This document shows, one piece after another, positions 26,048-35,116 of a stretch of DNA of 64,000 bases. Location of the stretch: contig JBBSJP010000002.1 in assembly GCA_038257155.1 (NCBI GenBank), forward strand, positions 124,001-188,000, written 5' to 3'. The notes below the pieces were generated by a model, which ran no database searches, was not told the origin of the DNA, and worked only from the letters and a program-made list of their open reading frames with translations. Source of the DNA: JANJTY01 sp038257155. Lineage in GTDB: Bacteria; Pseudomonadota; Gammaproteobacteria; Xanthomonadales; Xanthomonadaceae. The position numbers and the translations under genes are program-made. Positions within the stretch are counted from its first letter, which is position 1, and every line of letters begins with the position of its first letter.

Positions 26048-26743
26048 ATGGCAAAGGCAATCCTGACCGATATCGAGGGGACTACCTCCAGCATTTCCTT
26101 CGTCAAGGACGTGCTGTTTCCGTATGCGCGGCGCGCCCTGGCTGGCTTTGTGCGGGCGCGCAGCGCTGATCCGGAGGTCAGGCGCTGGCTGGACGCCGCT
26201 GCGCTGGATATTGGCGGGGTGGCCTCGGACAACTGCATTGTCGAGATACTTCAGCAGTGGATCGACGAAGACCGCAAGCACACCGCGCTGAAGGCCCTGC
26301 AGGGCATGATCTGGAAGGCCGGATACGAGAACGGCGAATTCAGTGCGCATGTGTATCCCGACGCGGCGGAAAGCCTGCGTCGCTGGAATGCCGAGGGCAT
26401 GCCACTTTACGTTTACTCCTCGGGATCGGTAGGCGCGCAGAAGCTCTTTTTTCGCTACAGCGACTTTGGCGATCTCGGTGCGCTTTTCGACGGCCATTTC
26501 GACACCGAGGTCGGCGGCAAACGCGAGGCTCACAGCTACCGCCGTATTGCCGAGACGCTGGACATGCCGACGGACGAAATTCTGTTCCTTTCAGACATTG
26601 TGGAAGAGCTGGACGCGGCGCGCCAGGCGGGCATGTCGACCTGCCTGATCGACCGTATTGAAGACTATCCGTCGCCGCGCGACCCGGAAGCCAGTCATGG
26701 ACACCGACGGGTCACGTCGTTCGAGCAGATCGACCAGGCCTGA
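26048..26743 (+). CDS. mtnC: Enolase-phosphatase E1
   Basis: A 231-residue HAD-superfamily enzyme that enolises and then dephosphorylates 2,3-diketo-5-methylthiopentyl-1-phosphate to acireductone, the substrate of the adjacent mtnD product. HAD motif I is ILTDIEGTTSSISFV. Further family blocks are VYSSGSVGAQKLFF (motif II Ser), the lysine of GGKREAHSYRRIA and ILFLSDIVEELDAA. It begins two bases after mtnD. Gene order B-D-C in one direction gives the contiguous middle of the salvage pathway. Confidence 0.96.
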   Translation: MAKAILTDIEGTTSSISFVKDVLFPYARRALAGFVRARSADPEVRRWLDAAALDIGGVASDNCIVEILQQWIDEDRKHTALKALQGMIWKAGYENGEFSAHVYPDAAESLRRWNAEGMPLYVYSSGSVGAQKLFFRYSDFGDLGALFDGHFDTEVGGKREAHSYRRIAETLDMPTDEILFLSDIVEELDAARQAGMSTCLIDRIEDYPSPRDPEASHGHRRVTSFEQIDQA

Positions 26744-26751
26744 CGGAGCAG

Positions 26752-28332
26752 CTAGTCAACAAGCCTGTAGTGCGTAACAGCTGATACCGATCCGCGCCAG
26801 GGCACGTCTGCCCGCACTTCGATTCGATGCTCACCGGACGCAAGCTCGGTCGGCAATGCGGCACGCCACAAATGGCTGGAAGGTGAGGCCTCCGGCGTGC
26901 GGTCGAAACCCCGCAGGGACATGGCCGCATCATCCAGCAGGTTCTCGCGCAGCACGCGCGGATCGGTGCGCTGCACGCGCTGCATCGATTTCCACTCGCC
27001 TTCCCCAACCCGGAACTCGACCGGCGTATCGCTGCGACCCATGAAGACGTTGGCGTAGAGACCCACCGACGGATAGGCGCCGCGTCGCAGCAGCTGCGGG
27101 GCGTACAACGCGAGTTGGCTGTCCTGCGCGTCGCGGGCCGTGTGCCAGTGCAATGAATAGCCACCATCAGGCTGCAGGCTGAGCCGCGCGTAACCATTCG
27201 GCGTACCGTCCGCCATCATGGCGTCGGGTATGCCCTCACTGTCTTTCACGCCGCCCCAGAATCCGCCGCACGCGGTGCCGACGTTGTATTCATGCAGGGG
27301 GGGCACGCCCTGCCAGCCGCTCGCCGCATTGTGGTACACGTGTTGCTGGACATGGCTATGGGCAGTCAGCAACAGTACCTGCCGGAATTCGCTCAGCAGG
27401 CCGAACAGGCGCTCTCGGTCGGCGCGACGGAAGGTTTCCCGCTCGCTGCGCGTGTTGAAGAACGGAATATGTGCGGCCAGTATCAGCAGCCGCTGCTTTG
27501 GCAAGGTTGCCAGATAGGCCGCAAGGAATTCGAACTGGTCCGGGCGCAGTCCGCCGATGTAGCTCGACCGATCGCCTGGCAGGTAGATCACATTGTCGAA
27601 GCCGATGATGGAAACATTGGAGTCCTCCCAGGCGAAGGTATCCGGGCCGAAGGCCGCGCGGAAGCTGTGCAGCGACCGCTCATCGTCTGGCGCGTCGAAG
27701 TCGAGGTCGTGATTGCCGGCCACATGCAGCCAGGGCAGGCCGAGCCGCACGGTGGCAGCCTTCACCGCCGGATACAGCGAAAGGTCATCGTCAACGATGT
27801 CGCCCAAGGAAATCCCCAGTCGGGCCGCGTGCTTGCCAGTCAGTGGATCGACGATGTCGCGCGCGTAGTAGTCGACGTCCTGCAGCGACTTGGGCTGGGG
27901 ATCGCCGAATATCAGCAGCTCGAAGGCCTGTCCTGAATCGGACTCGACCTGCAGAGCCACATCCCAGCGGGCCCCATCCAGCGAAGTCGGGGCGATTCCA
28001 GCGTAGCGCAGCGGCGCCGAGCCTGCGGGCAAGTGATGGCGCCAGAATGCCGGCAGACCATCGACACCCAGCGGCAGTCGGTAGCCCGGCGGCTTGATCA
28101 CGAACAGGGTCTGACCTGAAGCGACGGCAATCCGGTAGCGACCCGATGCATCGCTGCGCACGATCTCGCGGCCGTTGGACAGCTTGGCGCCCGCAATGCC
28201 CGGTTCGTCCGCATCGCGCTGTGTGTTGCCGTTGCGGTCCTCAAACACCAGGCCGCTGACCTGCACTGCGGAGTCTGCCCAAGCGGCAGGAGGCAGCAGC
28301 AACAAGAAGAGAAGCAGGATTGCCGAGCGCAT
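26752..28332 (-). CDS. Secreted calcineurin-like metallophosphoesterase with N- and C-terminal domains
   Basis: A 526-residue exported protein from the ATG at 28332 (signal LLLFLLLLPPAAWA). The N-terminus is a prealbumin-like/SdrD-type module (VSGLVFEDRNGNTQRDADEP). The central metallophosphoesterase has LLIFGDPQ, SLGDIVDDD, VAGNHDLDF, AAHIPFF and LTAHSHVQ in the usual order. A C-terminal beta domain follows, as in 'calcineurin-like phosphoesterase N/C-terminal domain' proteins. Its substrate is unknown. The gene converges on mtnC with only eight bases between stops. The frame is open upstream to 28926, but that stretch overlaps the divergent promoter region and lacks signal features. Confidence 0.88.
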   Translation of the reverse strand: MRSAILLLFLLLLPPAAWADSAVQVSGLVFEDRNGNTQRDADEPGIAGAKLSNGREIVRSDASGRYRIAVASGQTLFVIKPPGYRLPLGVDGLPAFWRHHLPAGSAPLRYAGIAPTSLDGARWDVALQVESDSGQAFELLIFGDPQPKSLQDVDYYARDIVDPLTGKHAARLGISLGDIVDDDLSLYPAVKAATVRLGLPWLHVAGNHDLDFDAPDDERSLHSFRAAFGPDTFAWEDSNVSIIGFDNVIYLPGDRSSYIGGLRPDQFEFLAAYLATLPKQRLLILAAHIPFFNTRSERETFRRADRERLFGLLSEFRQVLLLTAHSHVQQHVYHNAASGWQGVPPLHEYNVGTACGGFWGGVKDSEGIPDAMMADGTPNGYARLSLQPDGGYSLHWHTARDAQDSQLALYAPQLLRRGAYPSVGLYANVFMGRSDTPVEFRVGEGEWKSMQRVQRTDPRVLRENLLDDAAMSLRGFDRTPEASPSSHLWRAALPTELASGEHRIEVRADVPWRGSVSAVTHYRLVD

Positions 28333-28550
28333 CTGGGTCTTCCGAAGCAGGGTCCATGGACAGTATGCAGGGCATGGACGCGCCGTTCGCGAATCGCCGC
28401 ACGCCAGCAAGCGCCGATCGGGTGACCAGCTTCCGCCGCCAAATTGATCAAGGTCATGCCCGGCGGCCGCGGCACGGCGCAAACTCGGTCGCATGGGCCC
28501 TGTCGCGTTACTCTTGGGCCAACGGCGGTCCATTACATCGGGAGACGGCA

Positions 28551-29444
28551 ATGAGCACTTCCATCCAACGCATCCTCGTGGCAATCGACTTTTCCGAGCA
28601 TGCCCGACGTGCCCTCGAGCGCGCCGCGCTGTTGGCGCGCCAGCACAGCGCCTCCCTGGAGCTGGTATACGCCGCGCCATTACCGTTGGCGACACCGGTC
28701 TGGGGCGGCGATCTGGGGATTGGTGCGGGAGTGGACGCCGCCGAAGTGGTTGAGGCTGGCCTCGGGCACCTGCAGAAACTCGCGGTGTCGATTCGGGAGC
28801 GTTTCGGCGTCGAAGCTGTCCTGCGCTGTGAGCCACGCGCTCCGGTGCCTCTGCTTCAGGCGCGCTGCGAGGACTGGAAGCCGGATCTGCTGGTGATCGG
28901 CGCAACCGGTGAAGGCGCGATCGCACGTCGCCTGTTTGGGTCCACGGCGCAGTCCATCGTGCGTGGCGCGACGGTTCCCGTCCTGGTGGTGCGAGGCACA
29001 GCCAAGCAGGACTACGAGCACCTGCTTGCGGCCACCGATTTCAGCGAGGATGCGCAGCGTGCGATCCACATGGCCCGCATGTTGGCGCCCGCGGCCAGAC
29101 TTACGCTGTTCAGCGCCCTCGACCTGCCCAGCGTTGATGCCGCACCCCTGCTCGGTCTCGACCCGGCCACACGCGAGGCAAACCTGGCGCGCGCCGGCGA
29201 GCAGGTTGAAATCAGTCTTCGCTTTCTCGCCAGTGAACTCGGCGTACCGGACACGCGCTTCTGCGTTCGCACCGGCCGGGCCTCGCACGAACTACCTGCG
29301 GTGGTGGAAAGCACGGGAGCAGATCTGCTGTGCGTAGGCGCCCATGGCAAGGGACGACTTGAATCGGCGCTGCTGGGCAGCACCAGCCTGCACGCCGCGG
29401 CCGAAGCCGGCTGCGACGTGCTGGTGGTACCCCATCCGGGTTGA
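28551..29444 (+). CDS. Tandem-domain universal stress protein
   Basis: A 297-residue protein of two UspA domains. The first (about 1-145) opens QRILVAIDFSEHARRALERA and ends VIGATGEGAIARRLFGSTAQ. The second (about 150-297) opens YEHLLAATDFSEDAQRAIH and ends CVGAHGKGRLESALLGST. Both keep the G-x2-G-x9-G(S/T) nucleotide-binding loop, so ATP binding is expected in each half. Tandem Usp proteins act in stress tolerance, and partner and signal are unknown. The start at 28551 follows GGAGACGGC. The stop lies nine bases from the convergent peroxiredoxin gene. Confidence 0.92.
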   Translation: MSTSIQRILVAIDFSEHARRALERAALLARQHSASLELVYAAPLPLATPVWGGDLGIGAGVDAAEVVEAGLGHLQKLAVSIRERFGVEAVLRCEPRAPVPLLQARCEDWKPDLLVIGATGEGAIARRLFGSTAQSIVRGATVPVLVVRGTAKQDYEHLLAATDFSEDAQRAIHMARMLAPAARLTLFSALDLPSVDAAPLLGLDPATREANLARAGEQVEISLRFLASELGVPDTRFCVRTGRASHELPAVVESTGADLLCVGAHGKGRLESALLGSTSLHAAAEAGCDVLVVPHPG

Positions 29445-29453
29445 GCACAGGAT

Positions 29454-30176
29454 TCAGCGGGCCGGCTGCACCTTGTGGGCTTGCGAGGCGATCGCTTCTG
29501 CCGCGGCCAGCACGGCGGCCTCAGGCAGCCTTACCCGATAGTCGGGATGCACGTAGGAGAACTGCAGCACGCCTTCAGCATCCACGATGTAGACGGCAGG
29601 CACTGGCAGCAGCCCGTGGTCTTCACCCGAGGCGACTGCCAGATCAATGCCGTAGCCCCGATACTGGGCCTGTGTTTCGGCATCGACACGAAATGCCAGA
29701 CCGAAGGCGGTCATGGCCTCTGCCTTGGCATCCGACAGCAGGGTGTAGTCAAGTTCGGAACTGGCGAGTGACTCACGCAGCGCCTCCGGGCGATCCGGAC
29801 TGATCGCGATCAGCTGGTAACCCAAGGCCTGCAGCGGCTCGCGAATCAGGCGCAGGCCGCTGAGCTGGACGTTGCAGTAAGGACACCAGCCGCCGCGATA
29901 GAAAACCAGTACCGCCGGTTTGCCACCGATCGCTTCGGCAAGCGCAGTGGTATCGCCTTCGAGATTGCGCAGGTTGGCGTCGGGCAATCGGCTGCCAAGC
30001 AGGATTGGGCGAACGCTGGTGGCTGAATCCGCGACCGTGTCGTGCGCCGATTCCGTGGCATCGGCTGAAGCCTCGTTTGCCCTGGATGCAGCCTGCTGAG
30101 GTGAAGCAGCAGGATCGAGCGACACGGTGCAGGCCGACAGCACCAGAGTGCCTGCGAGAGCAGTGAGCAATTTCAT
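29454..30176 (-). CDS. Lipoprotein peroxiredoxin-like protein (AhpC/TSA family)
   Basis: A 240-residue thioredoxin-fold protein with a lipoprotein signal (LAGTLVLSAC, lipidated Cys16) and a low-complexity Ala/Ser linker to about residue 50. The peroxiredoxin-like domain has FYRGGWCPYCNVQL, with Cys98 and Cys101 as a C-x2-C pair, then LGYQLIAISPDRPE and VPAVYIVDAEGVLQF. The C-x2-C spacing is typical of the AhpC/TSA-like subgroup that may reduce peroxides or act in thiol exchange. It probably sits in the periplasm on a membrane, which is unusual for peroxiredoxins. Confidence 0.87.
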   Translation of the reverse strand: MKLLTALAGTLVLSACTVSLDPAASPQQAASRANEASADATESAHDTVADSATSVRPILLGSRLPDANLRNLEGDTTALAEAIGGKPAVLVFYRGGWCPYCNVQLSGLRLIREPLQALGYQLIAISPDRPEALRESLASSELDYTLLSDAKAEAMTAFGLAFRVDAETQAQYRGYGIDLAVASGEDHGLLPVPAVYIVDAEGVLQFSYVHPDYRVRLPEAAVLAAAEAIASQAHKVQPAR

Positions 30177-30385
30177 CGGGGGGCTCCGAACGGACGTGGC
30201 AGTATCGCCAACAATGCAACAGAGGCAAGCAGCGCGCAAAGCGGTTCGGAAATTCCCGGAACAGTGACTTGAGTGCCTTCCCTGGATCGTCGGGTAACGG
30301 TCATCAAGCGCGGGGCTTGCGCCACTGCAAGCTGCTCGTATAGAACGCTGCATCCCCTACCCCACCCTCACCCCATACCGTCAGC

Positions 30386-31333
30386 ATGCCCCTGTCAGCA
30401 AGCCAGAAAGCCCAGTTCCAGATTCACTTCTGCGTGCTGCTGTGGGGCTTCACCGCCATTCTGGGCAAGCTGATCAGCCTGCCCGCCCTGCCCTTGGTGT
30501 GGTGGCGCATGCTGATCGTGGTGGCGGTGCTGGCCCTGCTGCCCATGGTCTGGCGGAATTTGCGCGCGATGCCGGCTCGCTTGATTGCCTCCTATGCCGG
30601 CATCGGCGTGCTGGTGGCGCTGCACTGGCTGACCTTCTATGGCGCGATCAAGTTGTCCAATGCGTCGGTGGCCGCAACCTGCATGGCGTTGGCACCCGTC
30701 TTTCTCGCGCTGATCGAGCCCAAGCTGGTCGGAAGGCGCTTCGAACTGCGCGAACTGTTGCTCGGCATCGCGGTGCTGCCCGGCGTGGCGCTCGTCGTGG
30801 GCGGCGTGCCGGAGGAAATGCGACTGGGAATCGCCGTTGGCGCTTTGTCAGCGCTGCTGGTGGCACTGTTCGGCTCGCTCAACAAGCGCCTGGTGGAGCA
30901 TGGCGAACCGCTCACCGTCACTGCCATCGAATTGGGCGCCGGAACCCTGGCACTTACCCTGCTCGCGCCCGCCATGCCCTGGCTGTTTCCTTCGCAGGCC
31001 GGCGTGCTGCTGGAAATCCCCGGCCTGAACGACGCACTGTTGCTGCTTGCCTTGGCGTTGGTCTGCACCTTGCTGCCGTTTGCCCTGTCACTGGTCGCCC
31101 TGCGCCACATGACCGCTTTCAGCGCCCAGCTGGCAATCAATCTGGAGCCGGTCTACGCCATCGGCCTTGCCATCCTGCTGCTGGGCGAACAGCACGAGTT
31201 GACCGGCCTGTTCTATGTCGGTGTGGTGATTGTGCTGAGCGCGGTCATCGTGCACCCGCTCATCCAGCGTCCGCATCGCATCGAACAGCCTGAACTGCTT
31301 GGAACGGCGGAATCCAAGTCAATCGTCGATTAG
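30386..31333 (+). CDS. EamA/DMT-superfamily transporter
   Basis: A 315-residue protein with about ten hydrophobic helices arranged as two EamA repeats. Repeat one opens FQIHFCVLLWGFTAILGKLI and repeat two begins near AVGALSALLVALFGSLNKRL. The second repeat ends AINLEPVYAIGLAILLLGEQ, a typical EamA end motif. DMT transporters export or exchange metabolites such as amino acids, sugars or drugs. Substrate cannot be assigned here. It is a single-gene unit. Confidence 0.9.
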   Translation: MPLSASQKAQFQIHFCVLLWGFTAILGKLISLPALPLVWWRMLIVVAVLALLPMVWRNLRAMPARLIASYAGIGVLVALHWLTFYGAIKLSNASVAATCMALAPVFLALIEPKLVGRRFELRELLLGIAVLPGVALVVGGVPEEMRLGIAVGALSALLVALFGSLNKRLVEHGEPLTVTAIELGAGTLALTLLAPAMPWLFPSQAGVLLEIPGLNDALLLLALALVCTLLPFALSLVALRHMTAFSAQLAINLEPVYAIGLAILLLGEQHELTGLFYVGVVIVLSAVIVHPLIQRPHRIEQPELLGTAESKSIVD

Positions 31334-31487
31334 CACTTTGCCGAATTCACCGCTGACGCGGGTGATCGGCTGAGATCAGGCACCCGAAAGAGTAATGCCT
31401 GGCTACCGTGCATACCTCGGACCCGGGTAATCTCGCATAATGGCGCTCGGCTGAACCGCACGGTAGGCGGCTCGATGGGGATTATGT

Positions 31488-33278
31488 GTGACTGCACGTT
31501 TACTGGGGGCCTTCGCCACCTTTCTAGTCATGACCATGGCTCTTGCGGCCGCGGCGCAGGAGCCATTGCGCCTTGCCCAGGGCGAAGGCATACACGAGCT
31601 CAACAGTCATCTGGTCTTCAATCACGATGCCGATGCCAGCGCCTCACCGGAGCAGATGCTCGAACTGGCACGCGACGGCGGGTTTGCGCCCCTGCCCGGT
31701 GGCCGCGCCACCTTCGGTTTCAAGGCCGGCGCCTTCTGGTTCCACGCCAGACTGCTCAATCAGGACCCCAACGAAACCCGCCGTCTGCTGGTGCAGCAGT
31801 ATCCGCTGAGCGATCGCATCGACCTGTATCAGATCAGGGCCGATGGCAGCCTGGCCCTGCAGCGTTCCGGAGATGCCCTGCACTTCGACGAGCGCGCGGT
31901 AAAACACCGCCAGCCAAATTTCTGGGTCGATCTGCCGGTCGGGCAAACCGTCGAGTTGTTGGTGCGGGTGGAAAGCCAGAGTTCCATGCAGGTACCGTTG
32001 GCGCTGTACACCACGGGTGCCTTCACCGCGATGGCGCAGGATGGCCAGTTCGGCATCGGTCTGTACTACGGCATCATGCTGGCGCTGTTCTTCTACAACC
32101 TGATCCTGTGGGCGACACTGCGCGACGCCAGCTACTTCTGGTACATGGTGCACATCTCGGCCTTCGGCCTGGTGCTGTTCTGCCTCAACGGACTGGCCTT
32201 TGAATACTTGTGGCCGGGCAACACCTGGCTGCAGGACCGCTGCGTGCCCATTTCGATTTGCCTGGCGCAGATCGGCATGCAGCAGTTCGTGCGACATTTC
32301 CTCGAGCTATCGCAGCGCTGGCGGCGCGCCGATTGGGGCAGCCTGGGTCTGATCGGGTTCTTCGTGCTGCTGGGGTTTGCTTCCCTGGTGCTGCCCTACC
32401 GCACCTCGACCACGCTGGCGTCGGCCATGGTGCTGCCCAGCGTCGCCTGGGTTGCCGTGGTCAGCATCGTGGTGATGCGTCGCGGCTATCGTCCGGCGCG
32501 CATTTTCCTGGCGGCCTGGTCAGCCTTCCTGATCGGCACCGCGGCCTACACCCTGGTGGCCTTCGGCGCCCTGCCCAAGATGTTCATCACCGAGTACGGC
32601 GTGCAGATCGGTTCGGCGCTGGAAATGATCCTGCTGTCCTTCGCCCTTGCGTACCGCTATGCGGCCCTGCGCAGTGAGAATGAAGTGCTGGTTCAGCAGG
32701 CCAACGAGAAACTCGAGCTCAAGGTTGCCGAGCGCACTGCCGAGCTACGCGTGGCAATGGAAAAACTGGCCGAAGTCAACCGGCGCGACGGGCTGACCGG
32801 CGTGTTCAACCGGCACCATTTCCGCGAGCAGCTTGAATCCCTGCTCTGCGACAGCCGCACCGGGCATCGCAACCTTGGCGTGCTGATGGTGGATATCGAC
32901 CACTTCAAGCGGATCAACGACAGTCTTGGCCATCTGGCCGGCGACGAATGCATCCGCGCCGTGGCGAGCTGCATGCGCGCCACCCTCGAACCCTTCGGTG
33001 GCATCGTCGCGCGCTTTGGTGGCGAGGAGTTCGTCGCTGCCCTGCCTGGCTGCAACGAGCAGCGCGCCCTGGAAGCTGCCGAGGCGGTCCGCCTGCGTAT
33101 TTCAACGCAGGAGATCGAAGTTGAAGGACAGCGCGTGAAGCTCACCGTCAGTGTCGGCGTCTACAGTCTCGACGCGTACCGACTGGAGAATCCTGAAGAC
33201 GCCCTGCGCCGCGCCGACGAAGCGCTCTACAGCGCCAAAGAAGAAGGTCGCAACTGCGTGCGCCGCGCTGGGCCTTAG
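31488..33278 (+). CDS. 7TM-DISM diguanylate cyclase
   Basis: A 596-residue protein starting with GTG. It has a signal peptide, an N-terminal periplasmic 7TMR-DISMED2-type beta domain (about 30-170), seven helices of the 7TM-DISM region (about 180-390), a short coiled coil (VLVQQANEKLELKVAERTAE) and a C-terminal GGDEF domain (about 430-596). The active loop is RFGGEEF with GGEEF at 511-515, and DIDHFKRINDSLGHLAGDE is intact, so c-di-GMP synthesis is expected. The allosteric RxxD inhibitory site five residues upstream is missing (PFGG stands there). The periplasmic domain probably senses a small ligand, possibly carbohydrate. Confidence 0.92.
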   Translation: MTARLLGAFATFLVMTMALAAAAQEPLRLAQGEGIHELNSHLVFNHDADASASPEQMLELARDGGFAPLPGGRATFGFKAGAFWFHARLLNQDPNETRRLLVQQYPLSDRIDLYQIRADGSLALQRSGDALHFDERAVKHRQPNFWVDLPVGQTVELLVRVESQSSMQVPLALYTTGAFTAMAQDGQFGIGLYYGIMLALFFYNLILWATLRDASYFWYMVHISAFGLVLFCLNGLAFEYLWPGNTWLQDRCVPISICLAQIGMQQFVRHFLELSQRWRRADWGSLGLIGFFVLLGFASLVLPYRTSTTLASAMVLPSVAWVAVVSIVVMRRGYRPARIFLAAWSAFLIGTAAYTLVAFGALPKMFITEYGVQIGSALEMILLSFALAYRYAALRSENEVLVQQANEKLELKVAERTAELRVAMEKLAEVNRRDGLTGVFNRHHFREQLESLLCDSRTGHRNLGVLMVDIDHFKRINDSLGHLAGDECIRAVASCMRATLEPFGGIVARFGGEEFVAALPGCNEQRALEAAEAVRLRISTQEIEVEGQRVKLTVSVGVYSLDAYRLENPEDALRRADEALYSAKEEGRNCVRRAGP

Positions 33279-33329
33279 CGACCTTCCGCATTCGCGTTAG
33301 CATGGGGCCTCCGTCCGGAAGCCCTTGCC

Positions 33330-34793
33330 ATGCCCAGGACACGCGACCCCGATGCGACGCGCTTGCCGATCAAGCTGGATTCGACCAGCAATGGTGAATT
33401 CGTTCCGGTTCCGCTTGAACCGGTGCATCACGAAGCCAACCGCCTGGCGTTGCAGACCGCCCTGGGCAATGCAAGACGCGTAGGCCTGCCACGGCGCGAC
33501 TTTCTGGTGTCTGCCTGTGGCGCTGCGACCACGTTGCTGGCAATGAACCAGGCCTATGCGGCTGCCGGAATGACAGGCGGCTACTTTCAGCTTGCGACGG
33601 AGGCTGGTCTCGACGCGGATGCCGCTGCCGTCGGCGTATCCGGCAATGAGTTCATCTTTGACGTGCAGGGCCACTTCGTCAATCCAACAGGCGCTTGGCT
33701 AAAGACCGTTCCGGAAGGCTCCAGGCCTTTCCGCGGATTCGCCGCCGATCGCTGTGCCGCCGCCGCCCTGGGTGGCCAGTTCGACCATATCCAGTGTCTC
33801 GGGCCCGATGCCTTCATCAAGGACGTTTTCCTCGATTCAGACACCGATCTGGTGGTGCTGTCCTTCGTGCCCTCCACGCGCGAGAGCGAACCGCTGACCA
33901 TCGAAGAAGCCGCAGCCACCGCCGGCATCGTGGAGAAACTCGACGGCACACACCGCCTCTTCCTGCATGGGCGGGTAAATCCGAACCAGCCTGGCGACCT
34001 TCATGCGATGGATTCGCTGGCGAAGAATTTTCCGATCCGTGCCTGGAAGACCTACACCCAGTACGGCCCTGGGGGCACTGGTTTCTTCATGGATGACGAA
34101 CCGGGCATTGCGATGATCGAGAAGGCGCGCTCCCTGGGCGTGCCGAACATCGCGATTCACAAAGGATTGCCTTTCGGACCACGCAGCTACGAGCACAGCA
34201 CCTGTGCCGAGATGGGCCGCGTCGCCAAGCGCTTTCCCGACGTCAACTTCCTGCTCTATCACTCGGGCTTTATTACCGACAAAGCCGAAGCTGCTTACGA
34301 TCCCACGCGCAACGATGGCATCGATGCCCTGATCACGGCGGCACGAGAAGCCGAACTGGGGCAGCGGAGCAACCTGTTTGCCGAGCTTGGCTCGACCTGG
34401 CGCTTCCTGATGCGCGATCCCGATTCGGCCGCGCATGCATTGGGAAAACTGCTGCTGCATCTCGGAGAGGACAACATCCTGTGGGGCACCGACTCGATCT
34501 GGTACGGCAGTCCGCAGGACCAGATCCAGGCCTTTCGCAGCTTCCAGATTTCGCCTGAGCTGCGTGACAAGTACGGATACCCGGAAATCACCCCCGCAAT
34601 CCGCGCCAAGATCTTCGGCTTGAATGCGCTGCGCATCTATCCGGTGCCGAAGGAGGTACTCGACCAGCATCTGTCGGGCGATCGCGTTGCTGCGCTGCGC
34701 GACAACTACCGCAACCGCCCGGACCCGCACTTTGCAACCTATGGGCCAAAGACGCGGCGCGAGTTCCTCAACCTGCACGCATGGGGCGGCTGA
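33330..34793 (+). CDS. Tat-exported amidohydrolase-2 family protein
   Basis: A 487-residue protein of the amidohydrolase_2 (ACMSD-related TIM-barrel) group. The N-terminal 50 residues are polar. Then comes a Tat-like motif at residues 55-56 (LPRRDFLVSACGAATTLLAM) that would normally be near the start. The barrel carries FDVQGHFVNPTG, LGGQFDHIQ, FLHGRVNPNQPGDLHAMD, NIAIHKGLPFG, FLLYHSGFI and LWGTDSIWYG, the positions where this family places His, His and Asp ligands. The chemistry is unknown and could be hydrolysis or decarboxylation. No strong alternative start exists just before the Tat motif, so the long n-region seems genuine. Confidence 0.85.
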   Translation: MPRTRDPDATRLPIKLDSTSNGEFVPVPLEPVHHEANRLALQTALGNARRVGLPRRDFLVSACGAATTLLAMNQAYAAAGMTGGYFQLATEAGLDADAAAVGVSGNEFIFDVQGHFVNPTGAWLKTVPEGSRPFRGFAADRCAAAALGGQFDHIQCLGPDAFIKDVFLDSDTDLVVLSFVPSTRESEPLTIEEAAATAGIVEKLDGTHRLFLHGRVNPNQPGDLHAMDSLAKNFPIRAWKTYTQYGPGGTGFFMDDEPGIAMIEKARSLGVPNIAIHKGLPFGPRSYEHSTCAEMGRVAKRFPDVNFLLYHSGFITDKAEAAYDPTRNDGIDALITAAREAELGQRSNLFAELGSTWRFLMRDPDSAAHALGKLLLHLGEDNILWGTDSIWYGSPQDQIQAFRSFQISPELRDKYGYPEITPAIRAKIFGLNALRIYPVPKEVLDQHLSGDRVAALRDNYRNRPDPHFATYGPKTRREFLNLHAWGG

Positions 34794-34832
34794 GACCGGC
34801 TGCATCTCTCGCCACCAGCAACGCCACGGATT

Positions 34833-35009
34833 TCAGCCCTTCAGGATGCGCAGTACCGGCATCAGCGCGGCCAGTACCGCGTAACAGCAGCAGATGCTCC
34901 AGTACTGGCCGGGTTGCAGCTCGCGATGCACCACGCCACGAAAGTAGGCGCGGCCGGTGAGCAGGGCCACCACCAATGCCAGGAGCCAGAGTCCGCTGAA
35001 CCAATCCAT
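34833..35009 (-). CDS. Small two-helix membrane protein, hypothetical
   Basis: A 58-residue reading frame from the ATG at 35009. It encodes MDWFSGLWLLALVVALLTG, a short basic loop (RAYFRGVVHRELQPGQYW) and a second helix rich in Cys (SICCCYAVLAALMPVLRIL). Two plausible membrane helices and a clean start/stop fill the gap between the amidohydrolase and mmsA, which supports a real small gene. I do not recognise a family. Confidence 0.5.
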   Translation of the reverse strand: MDWFSGLWLLALVVALLTGRAYFRGVVHRELQPGQYWSICCCYAVLAALMPVLRILKG

Positions 35010-35116
35010 GGGGCGCAGGATAGCAACTCGGCATCACCGCATTAACGCCAAACTTTGCCCAGCGCCGGCTTTGCGAGGAAACTGTAGCCCTGAAAACTTT
35101 CGAGGCAGACGTCCGC

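Noticed and set aside
31475..32203. 242-codon plus-strand frame opening the GGDEF gene region
   Set aside because: It is out of frame with the DISM/GGDEF protein, which carries the domain signals.
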